A DNA stretch of 64,000 bases from Blastobasis lacticolella (lineage: Eukaryota; Arthropoda; Insecta; Lepidoptera; Blastobasidae). A program made the translations under genes and the position numbers. Each line of letters starts with the position of its first letter. Position 1 is the stretch's first letter. Under the pieces are notes generated by a model. It was given only the letters and a program-made list of their open reading frames with translations, was not told the origin of the DNA and ran no database searches. The stretch is from contig LR990044.1 of assembly GCA_905147135.1 (NCBI GenBank), positions 7,754,122 to 7,818,121 on the forward strand. The letters are read 5' to 3'. This document shows, one piece after another, positions 54,331 through 64,000 of this stretch.

Positions 54331-55216
54331 AATCCACACTTTACAAAGCCTAGTAAGTGAATATCAAATTACCTACGGTAACACCTTTAAACTGGGATAA
54401 TATCACATGCAAATTGAAACCGCAGCCCCATCACACTGGCTGATGCTAATTGGAGAGTAGATTATTAAAGCAGTGACAGGGTGTAATTAAAATTGCATCA
54501 GACTACGCCACCCCTGTAACGGTAAAGCCTTCGAAGCATAAAGGGGGTGGGGGAGAGAGGGTAGTACTGGATGGAGTGGGGGGTGTACTGTGCATTTATA
54601 CCTGTGTGAAATTCATTTATTCATTTTAATACGTTGGCCTGTAGTGTCTGTAAATACTATGTCATTAAATATTTGTAACAAGTAAGTAAAACCTCTTTAT
54701 CTACAGTCATAGCATAATGTTCCAATTACATATTCGAAAACAGTCGTTAAGGGTACACTTTTTTCACGCCAGACTATAAAATTTAAAAAAATTACTTTTC
54801 GATACAGCATTTCCCATACTAATTTCATTACAGCTGTATCGTAAAATAACTTTTTAATCATTATGCAACACTTTTATTTTTTAATTTTTTGTCGGGCGCC
54901 GGGACACGGCGTAATGTAGGCTGAATACTTTAGATGTCTCTAACAAATTCAAATTCAATATTTAAATTTTCCTGTTTATATTTTGTGTAATTATTTTCCC
55001 GCAAAACAGAATATTTTTAGCAATTGTTGTAATTTGTGTTTGTGAATGTTTTTCCTTATTTTAAGCAAATAAATAGATAAATGTGACAATAGTTAAGTGA
55101 ATTTCCCGCCGCTTGATATCCTTGACGCGTAGACACAACAGAACTGACTCGCTTCCAGCTAAGTTGAGAAAATTATAGGTACGATATTTTAACATAAAAA
55201 TATGAGTGTAGATAAA

Positions 55217-55340
55217 GTAGTGTATGCAACTGCATATAATTAGGTATTAAAACACTCGTGTCAAACTATTATCATAAACTCGTGATAAACAGACACTCAT
55301 GTTTTAATACCCCCTTTTATATGACAGTTGCATAAACTAC
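55217..55340. mobile_element. 124-bp foldback element
   Basis: The left arm gtagtgtatgcaactgcata through ttaaaacactcgtgtc pairs over nearly 48 bases with the right arm gacactcatgttttaatacc through gcataaactac. Confidence 0.6.
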
Positions 55341-57077
55341 TATTATTTATTACACACATGTATAATATGACAATATACAAGAATCAGCATAGTATACATG
55401 CGCGCAAAGGCGGCCTTATCGCTTTAAGCAATCTATACAATCTAGTTGTTAAATAAATAATCTACTCTCTAGTAGAGGATTCTTCGTGGACATAGAGAAA
55501 ATATTTACTAAGGTAATAGAGCAGCCATCACAAACAAAAATATTGTACCAACCTGTCACGTGCGGGAGGTGCGGGGGGAGGCTGCTAAGTCATAGAATGA
55601 CCGATGAAATGTTATCATTTTCTTTATTTTTGGCCCTCGAATGGTTCGTACAGTTTTTAATGCACAAGATGGCGTATTTTTTAATATCCAAGCCACTGTC
55701 AGATTGGTCCGCGTCGCGCAATGTCTCAGAACTGACTGCGGCCACTGTTGTCCATGGACCGCAAAGCGTGGTTCAAAGAAAATACTTGCGGTGTCTCCTC
55801 TATTACGTTAGTAAATATTTTCTCTATGTTCGTGGATATTCGTTAACTAGGCAAGCATTCACCGCCTCACCTGATATGACTGAAATACTGTTTTAATTTA
55901 TTTATTTATATTATTTGCCAACAGATTTACACTTTTTGTTACATTGAAATATAACATGAAAGATCTTTAACACGTAAATGTAAATTTTGTGAATATAACC
56001 GAAAGATGTCAGAAACCCTCCGACAAAGTCTAGATTGCTGAACCGATATTGACACAAAACCAAGAACGGTGTCAATTAAACTTTTCAAATCAAGGAAACG
56101 GCATCGAAATCGGTCCATCTGCTCGGGAGGTACAATGCAGATACAGATTATGTGTCTGCCTGTGGCATCTGGATCTTATCCAGATACAAACTTATAACAA
56201 CGATATACAAACTTATAACGAACCTCCTTTTGCGGTTTAAACACTAAATATGTTCGTTTTTTCCTATGAAATAGACGGTTACTAATGCGCTTTGCCGGTT
56301 TTCTTTCCACAACGGACGGGGTGATTCACAAGGAATTGTAGCGGGGCGGATTGCTAATTCTGGTCGTTCTGATCTTTCAATTACTTATGGATACAACGGA
56401 CGGACTGATTACAACTCAGGGAATTCTTACGGGGGCTTGTGACGTACCTGCAGGAGTGGTACGCGAGAACCACAAGAGTACACTAGCAATTATATTCATA
56501 TGCGGTTCGATTAGTTGCCCATCACAATCTGTCAGGCGCCGCCGTACTATTAAGCGGCCGAACAACACTCCCAGCCAACTCCTAGTATCAACTGTTACAT
56601 TTTCGGTACGGTCTCTTCAACACTGCACCAACGCGAGTTAATAGAACTGCCAGATAACGGATTAATAGCCAAGCTGAGGAGTAAACGCTGTCATATCACT
56701 TGAACACCAACGACACGATCTTCCGAAAGCGATAATTTAAGATACAGTGCGCACCACCAAAGCGTCCAGAAATACCACCACCGGAGACCTCTAACCCAGT
56801 TAATCCGTTCGGAATCTCTTGATCCACTGAGCTATGTAAGCGACCCTCTATTGAGCTGTAAGCTCGACCCGTTCGACCCGCTCGTCCCACTCGGCGCAAC
56901 TATCGCGACACCGCGCCAGGCGCCACTGACCCGCGCCAGCCATGACCTTTACCTGTGCATTGGCCTTCGCCGGCTATTTCTGGGGCCCACTGTCTCCCCC
57001 ACTGGGAGCGGGGATCACGGCGATTGTGTGGCGTAATTTATTTGAGCCCCGCGGTTTGGGCGGCTGGCATAAAGATC

Positions 57078-57128
57078 GCGAGCGAGAAGCGAGTTGCGAG
57101 AAGCGAGTTACGAGAAGCGAGTTGGGAG
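57078..57128. repeat. short minisatellite (gagaagcgagtt)
   Basis: Three near-identical 12-14 base units (gagaagcgagttgc) in tandem. No gene context was recognised. Confidence 0.7.
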
Positions 57129-57255
57129 CATGTTGGGAGCGTCTACGTGCAAAGGGTTAGCCCAAGAACGACAATAGTGTTTCTGTTTGTGAATTAGGTA
57201 TCTACATGTTGCTGTTGCATTTATCAATAAGCTACTAAAAATATGAACACATAGT

Positions 57256-57445
57256 ATCTTTGTGACGGTAAGGGTGATCGTGATGAAACCTGCACATTCA
57301 GGCCGCTGATTGTGTAACCATGATCCAGGTCAGGCTCCCTTGGGAGCAGGGTCACGGAGGCCAGATGGCAGTCGCTCCACTGTAATTACCTGATGTGCCA
57401 AATCACCTGCGCGAGAGCACAACCGGGACATTAACGCCAAGATTA
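57256..57445 (+). mobile_element. SINE family 1, head-truncated, + orientation
   Basis: This is the only + strand copy. It ends gcacaaccgggacattaacgcc, with the ggtcacggaggccagatggc body segment upstream. Confidence 0.65.
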
Positions 57446-60400
57446 TTATTTTAGTATCTTTGTGACTTTTTCCGTTACTAATACCCCCGATCCCAGTATA
57501 CAATCGCTAGTTCCAGGTGGAACTTATTAAGAGGGTGCCACGCAAACTATAAACTTCGAGTTTAGGTATTAGCAAAAATATTGGAAAGATCATGATGTCT
57601 TTTTAACTAACGCTACACGCACGTAACGTGGCACAAAATTATCTGACCCCCTTCCTCTTCCTCCCTCGCCTTCCTCTTCCATCCAATTCGTTTCCTCTTA
57701 ATTGCCTTTTACATAATATCAGGCGTTTGGTCAAAGTATTGAGAAGTTTTCGAATATTTTAATATTTATAATGAATATTTAAAAAGGCGACATACATATT
57801 ATAACAAAGACTGTAAGAAATATGTTTTTAGATGTCATTATGTTTATTTAATAATTTTAAATATAATTGTTTTAAATTTAAACAGGGCATGTGACCTTCT
57901 GCAAGGATCGAGCTAACCTACAAATATTCCTTCAACGTATTAAAATACTTCATCGCATCGCTTTAAAAATACGCCAATTTTCAGAATTTCGGGGCAGATG
58001 TTTTTTTATTTTTTTTATTTAGGACAACCAAAACGAATTACACTAACAAAAGTAATAGCATATTAGAGTTAAAAATAATAAATAATATTTTTAAGTGGAG
58101 CTTTAGATATAGGTTACGTCAAGAAATATAGACAACATCGTTTAGCATTATTTTGTATGGGATACTATTCACTATTTTATATTGGATACTATCGACCACA
58201 GACCTAGAATACTGGGTACGTCGTCTTACTCAGAGGTAAAAGGCGTAAATGCAAAGCTAAAAGGCATAAAACCCTTCAAACTCCACAAGATTTAGCTGTA
58301 ACAAAAACATCCGCAGTGTCTCGTATCTACCACAAACGAACATTGCTGGCTCCAAGTTTCACAACCTGAATGCAGGCCCTCACAATGTAACGGCTAACAA
58401 TAGCCGAGAGTAGTATAAATATTTGAACCGGTCTTAGCTTTGTCATAAATTTGCAGCCATTGAGGAGAAACCAGCGGACTTTCCTTCTTCAGTTACAATA
58501 TCTTTGCTAAGCTCCATAATAATTTATGTTAAGGCACTCAGGGTAACGAACGAACTATTTGATATTGCAATTTGGAATAACCTGGGGGAGACAGAATTTA
58601 TCCTGCATGCTTCCAAGAATCGAAGCTACTTTCGCGTCACTATTTCTCTTGGGACATTGTATGCTATGTAGTATCTACTTGTGCGTACTTCGTGCATCGA
58701 CCTTTGTAAGTCATTTGGCTTCCATTTAATGAGTTTTAACAGGTTTCGCAACACTGTAACCACATTTTAAATTACCATACTACCGACACCGATATCACGT
58801 CGACATACGCTTCCGCTGTAACCGTTTTGGCTTCAGGATACCCTTGAATTAATCATCTAGTTCCAAAACTGCACGTTGCAGTGACAAAACACGCGTTGCG
58901 CATAAAACAAAAAAAAAACAATCTGACGATAACCCTATCCTGAAAGTACTTGCAGCAACTCTGGTTACTCTGCAATTTGATCGTGTAAACGCCCTCCCAG
59001 GACGAAAATCCGAAGGCATCCGATACCGATGATAATCCGAGTCTACTATCGACCTCGCGGGGAACAATCGGGAGCGGCGGTGTGCGGGGGGAGGGGGACC
59101 AAACCGGTACAGAGCAGCATCAGTGTAGCTAGCGTACAAGAGACAGTACTGTGTACGGTCAAACCACAAGCGAAAGGCTCTTGAAAGGCTTTATTTTTAT
59201 GCAACTCGGCAACAAAGGACTCGTAAGTTGTAGAGCCTACTTGGTGGAGAGCGGTAACTGTCGCCGATAACATTCGCTATTCATGGACTTAGGTTTTTAT
59301 TGTATTTGACACAACAGATCCAAACATTCGTCGTTTTAGGGAAGAAGAATGGATCCTATTCAAACCACGTCGAATGAATTCAACTGATGCAAAAGTGCTA
59401 TCTATATCTGATAGCTATAACATCACCTGTAAGTAATCTCAAGCAATTGCAGACGAAAGATCCACTACTGTACGTACCGTAACATACATTGCTCGCGGCA
59501 TTACATCGTCGATTTCGCCAAGCAGCCATGACAATGGCCGTTAAAGTAAAATAAACGAAACAAAATCAGAACAACAACGCGCCTAACAATGTGGCCAATC
59601 ACCCGCCGAGATTGCACGCAGGTGCGAATAACGCCGCGTACCCTGCATCTGTCTCATCGCTGGATTCTATAATACACGACAAGACAGCCCATGGATTGAA
59701 GCGGCTTGAAGCTCTGGCACACAACTACCTGAGCCATTATAATACGACAGCTGCTGTATGTGTACGAGGAAAAAGTGGCTGTTGACAGCGGTTTTAGTGC
59801 AACTTTTATGCGGGCAGCGATTCTTTTTTCAACAGAGTCGGTCGTAAATATGCAAATGTCGTAATTACTCGCTAAATAAACTGGCTTCGTTATCCACTTA
59901 AAATTAAACGTAAAAGGGATTAAGGGATCTAATATGTATACTTACTATGTAAGTATTTCTCGAAGTGGTACTGCACTTAAGCTCTTGTACACCTAACACG
60001 TGGTGAAAATGCCAACGAAATACGCCCTAATAACCTGAGGCCTAACAATAACGCAATCAGAACGGCCACAATCGCAACCGAACCCGGCGCCGCTGGGCAG
60101 GTGCGCTATTTCGGGCACTTTTACGGGCCAATAAACGGAACTTTATCAAGGCATCGGGAGCCGTAAAGACACTAAAACAGTACTTTCGCGGGTGATTTTC
60201 CAGATTTACCTCCGAAACCACTTCAGCGGTCCGGCTCTGACGTAGAGAGAACTAGTCAGACATCTATTTAGCCAATAGGTATTCGTTCAATGAATCACGG
60301 CGCATCGATCGTGTGATATGGTGATTCACGAGACGGAATATCCATCTAAATGAGTGATCATAATCAGAATACGATAAACAAGTAACGTGGTTTACCGGAA

Positions 60401-60860
60401 GTTGACAAATCTACTTGATTTTTTAATATTGATGATCTACTGTCTGCGACGATTTTTTAAAAGCTATGAAAATATCCTTCTTACCATCAGCACAGAATAT
60501 ATACACTAACGTAACATCCGATTGCATGAGAAGAGGTTTACCCTACTCGTATGGCGCTGGCATTTTATTAGAAAGCACTATCTTATTCGAAATCAGAAAT
60601 CTATCTATTTTGCGCTTCGATACGCTTTGACTCTGTACTAGAGCTTCTAAAACTCTCGTGAGTTCCCAAAAATTATAAAAGCCATATCTGTAATCTGAAC
60701 AACAACCAACATATTATTTACTCTCTCTGTAAAGTTTACCATCTCCCAAACATTGGCCAGTGAGGTTGTCGTACTTGGTTAAGCCATACATCAATCTTTA
60801 CGGCTGCACGTAAGATGGCAGCGAGCGCCGAGCGCGCTGCACTTTCCAAAAACATTAGAT
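57446..60860. other. non-coding DNA, nothing recognised
   Basis: Mostly AT-rich single-copy-looking sequence, with a weak LINE-like fragment near 59245-59310 (ggtaactgtcgccgataaca). No exon was found. Confidence 0.45.
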
Positions 60861-60861
60861 C

Positions 60862-61262
60862 AACTTGGCGTTAACGTCCCGGTTGTGTTCTCTAGTGAGA
60901 CCTTGGCCATTATCCAGGATTTGGCAGATCTGGTAATTACAGTACAGCGACTGCCATCTGCCCTCCGTGACCCCGTTATGAGGAGTGTTTACCGAGCGCG
61001 CTGTATACAATCGTAGTTTGATGATATTTTCAATATTACGCTTCAATTTTACAGACGTGATCCAAAAATCAATATTTATGAATGTGGTTTGTAAGATTTT
61101 CGTTAAAATATATAATATCAATGTAACACGGGATTAAAGATTTCCGTGTAACTTTAAAACGACATATTTTAGGTAGGTACATGGCGGCACTGGTATTCGA
61201 ACCCCTCTGTACCTCTCGCTTACGAGTCGGACCCTTTCACCATTAGGCCACCGACGCTTTTG
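60862..61262 (-). mobile_element. SINE family 1 with clear tRNA-like promoter
   Basis: From the minus strand: head with A box (ggtggcctaatgg) and B box (gggttcgaatacc) at about 61190-61260, a diverged or inserted middle, and the conserved tail ending at 60862. It has the best-preserved internal promoter in the window. Confidence 0.7.
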
Positions 61263-61400
61263 CTTCATAAATATTCGTAATTTAATATAACACACAAGCT
61301 ACGGTTTCCCGCTTTCGTCGGCAGCCGTCCGCGAGTCCCTCATTGGTTTGCTGCAGGCGCCGCGCCGCCGGAAGCCGCCATGTGGCCCGTCCCGCCGCAT

Positions 61401-62250
61401 GACAACCATTGTTACACCGATATCTTGAATTTTAAATTTTGCATATGTATTTATTTTATTTTATAAACCGAAGTCACTCAGAGGTCGATTCACCCCAAAT
61501 ACGTCTGACAGCCATTGTTACACCGATACATTGAATTTTACATTTTGCATATGCCTCAATAAAACACTTTATTATATATCTGTATTCCTATAAACGCGAA
61601 CGAAACGAAGGATTTCGGAACGAAGTCATTCTGAGATCGACATAGCCCCCGCAAGACAGCTATTGTTACACCGATATCTTGAATTTTACATTTTGCATAT
61701 GCCTTAATAAAACACTTTATTATATCTCTGTATTCCTATAAACGCGAACGAAACGAAGGATTTCGGAACGAAGTCATTCTGAGATCGACATAGCCCCCGC
61801 AAGACAGCTATTGTTACACCGATATCTTGAATTTTACATTTTGCATATGCCTCAATAAAACACTTTATTATATCTCTGTATTCCTATAAACGCGAACGAA
61901 ACGAAGGATTTCGGAACGAAGTCATTCTGAGATCGACATAGCCCCCGCAAGACAGCTATTGTTACACCGATATCTTGAATTTTACATTTTGCATATGCCT
62001 CAATAAAACACTTTATTATATCTCTGTATTCCTACAAACGCGAACGAAATGAAAGATTTCGGGACAAAGTCATTCAGAGATCGACATACCCCCATTATTA
62101 CACCGTTACCTTGAATGTTATAACACTTAATTTTATCTCTCTATGCCTATGAACACGAACGGAAGGAAGGGTTTCGGAACGAAGTCATTCAGAAATCGAC
62201 ATACCAGTCGCATGTCAGCTATTGTTACACCGATACCTCATCGATATTCA
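61401..62250. repeat. tandem array with 148-bp unit, about seven copies
   Basis: The landmark attgttacaccgatatcttg recurs at 61407, 61513, 61661, 61809, 61957, 62093 and 62220. The three spacings from 61513 to 61957 are each exactly 148. The outer units are shorter (106, 136, 127) and diverged. Units starting at 61661 and 61809 differ at about one base. Confidence 0.92.
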
Positions 62251-62734
62251 AGAAAAAAATCCTTTGCAGCTTTCCTTTGCAACAACATAAAGGGTATTTG
62301 GTGCATCTTTAGTCAAAATGAGTTTTTGCGAAAGGAAGGGCATTCGTTTGCTATCTTTAACAAATAAAATTGAAAATTAGCTATCCCTTAGGCCCAAAAA
62401 CCAGTCTTTTACCCCAAAGCACAGAATAACTCTACTCCCAAGGGTATTTTAATTCAATAAATTAAAATTTATTGAATTACATAATCATACAAAACCTTTC
62501 AACAACTGCAAAGGAATATGACTCAAGGTCGTCATCCACTTAAGCTCATAGAATTTGCAAGAAGAAGTTCGCCAGTGTTTACCGCATTTATTTTGTCGTA
62601 GAAAGCATTTGGGGGAAAGCCTAAGTGTCTCGAGTGAAGATCAGGATTGGACAAACGTACTGTGAGACATTGTGGCTAGACACAGCCACGATCTTCGCAA
62701 AAATTATGCAGCATTAATGTTTGGCCGTGTGGTG

Positions 62735-62950
62735 TTCGGCAGAGTAGAATAGCACCAACCCCTTACACTCGTGGGTGTCGTACAAGGCGACTAATGTTTT
62801 CGAGGCAAAAGATCGAGTCTCCGTAGACTGAAAAATGGGCAGCAGCGTTTTCCAGTGTTATATTTTATCACTGCGATCTCCAACCCGCCTGCCACCCTCC
62901 CCTTTCGTGTGAGAGGCCCTAAATCCTGCAGTGGACTGTTATGGGCTGCG
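62735..62950 (+). mobile_element. interspersed LINE-like 3' end, copy 4
   Basis: Same family: cttacactcgtgggtgtcgt, cgatctccaacccgcctgcc, then agaggcccta and tgttatgggctg. Confidence 0.6.
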
Positions 62951-63554
62951 AAGAATGCTAATTAAGTATCTTAAAAAGTTTCCGCATGTTATATTTACCG
63001 TGTCTATAAATCGCCAACGACTCCCATCAACTGAAACGTGATACAACCGCGTAAAATGTGTAATTAGCACGAGCGAGAGACAAACAAAATCCCCATTTAG
63101 GCAGACGAATCTCGGCGATCACCTCCACTGAATGGAACAAAACAAGCACATGTTTGACCAAGTGACCTTAATTACTTGAAATTGATCTGCCGCTTTCTGT
63201 GAACGCCGCCGGCGGTATACACTCTAAGGTATATCGTACACGTTTATACATAGATCGAGCGATTGTTCCAAACCGATTATTCGGGGAAACGCCGACTTCC
63301 TTTCACAGGCGCCGCGCCGCACGCCATATCGATTCGATTCGATGCAAAACACGGGTGCAATTCATGTCAGTCTGTTGCTTTGTTTGGTTATCGTGTTGTT
63401 GTCGTGTAGCCTTTGTCGTTTTCGTTGACATAAGGCACACTTTGATAAGTTGATGAGGTAGTTCGTGGTAAGGGGCGACAGAAGGAGTTGTCTCTGTATT
63501 ATGTAGGTACAAGAAATACATCGACACTAAAAATGTAAACAATATTAATGTGGA

Positions 63555-63682
63555 TGGATACTTCAGTAGAGGCCGACCTGAAAAAAGATTGATGGACTGT
63601 GTGAATGACGATATGCGGGAGAAAGGAGTACCCAGATGAAGATGAACACCGTTAAATAATAAGGGCCTAAGGGATGATGATG
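63555..63682 (+). mobile_element. LINE 3' end fragment with GATGATG tail
   Basis: A short stretch reads GRPEKRLMDCVNDDMREKGV in one frame, the typical end of RTE-like reverse transcriptase reading frames in moths and butterflies, then a stop and a GATGATG tail. Confidence 0.55.
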
Positions 63683-64000
63683 GTAGGATAACACGCGCAG
63701 CACTAAATGGAGGCCTGTCAAACCTTTGTTCAAATAATTAGTTGTAGATAATATAATTTAAGTAGTAGTCATTTAACTTAAGACCTCAATATTGCCTCCA
63801 CCGCTTCTTGGATGTCCTTTCAGACTGTTTAAGGTTAGCTGGAAGAAATCCCATTGTGGGATAAGCCCGCCTTTGCTTTGTAAAATTATTTTTGTAACTC
63901 CTGTATTTATTAAGCAATAAAGAGTTTACATACATACATACCTTTCGATAGACGGTATTTGACAAACAATAAAATTATCCCGGCTTATGGCACAGAAAGA

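Larger units (their letters stand above)
54340..57250. other. non-coding DNA
   Basis: Frames of up to 136 codons occur but lack recognisable motifs, splice context or family resemblance. It holds the foldback at 55217 and the minisatellite at 57078. Confidence 0.5.

Noticed and set aside
55486..55896. 136-codon frame
   Set aside because: Low GC, no recognisable domain, no splice or promoter context; length is within chance for this composition over 64 kb.
61190..61262. tRNA gene
   Set aside because: A and B boxes are present, but the sequence continues into the SINE body and does not fold as a clean cloverleaf; it is a SINE head.
61401..62250. CRISPR-like array
   Set aside because: The repeats are 148 bp, head to tail with no spacers, in a eukaryotic genome.

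Overview
This is a window of nuclear DNA from an insect, most likely a moth or butterfly (Lepidoptera). The evidence is split genes with short exons and GT/AG introns, AT-rich introns with GC-rich coding exons, and many transposon remnants of types common in lepidopteran genomes: tRNA-headed SINEs, short Helitron-like elements ending in CTAG, MITEs, and RTE-like LINE ends with GATGAT tails. There is nothing prokaryotic in it: no operons, rRNA, CRISPR or phage.

Two protein-coding genes are well supported, and they converge. On the + strand, ten coding exons between 11021 and 18035 join in perfect phase into a 604-residue protein with seven C2H2 zinc fingers. I recognise it as the orthologue of Drosophila charlatan (chn), a REST/NRSF-like neural transcription factor. 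Two CpG-rich islands upstream (about 2.48-3.1 kb and 9.8-10.0 kb) are candidate promoters or non-coding first exons. On the - strand, 16 strong exons plus two small predicted ones between 47827 and 23069 encode an srGAP-type protein: F-BAR domain, RhoGAP domain with its arginine finger, acidic linker and conserved C-terminal tail. Its first coding exon was not found. No SH3 domain could be found in the roughly 9 kb where the family normally encodes it.

Layout: 1-2.4 kb, repeats and unknown sequence; 2.48-3.1 kb, CpG island; 3.1-9.5 kb, intron or intergenic DNA with a Helitron-like copy, a dead RTE-like LINE and two SINEs; 9.8-10.0 kb, second GC island; 10.8-18.0 kb, chn; 18.0-23.07 kb, the space between the two 3' ends (3'UTRs plus MITEs); 23.07-47.83 kb, srGAP, with transposon-filled introns; 47.9-64 kb, srGAP upstream DNA or first intron, with a GC island at 52.1-52.8 kb, MITEs, SINEs, Helitron-like copies and a 148-bp tandem array at 61.4-62.25 kb.

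The two genes need not work together in one pathway. Both have known nervous-system roles in other animals: chn in neuronal gene regulation, and srGAPs downstream of Slit/Robo in shaping membranes and switching off Rac/Cdc42. The most interesting points are the apparent absence of the SH3 exon, a duplicated 21-nt start of an srGAP exon that keeps its splice sites and reading frame, a repeat family that carries the same reading frame in three copies, and the 148-bp array. All calls were made by eye; no database search was run.
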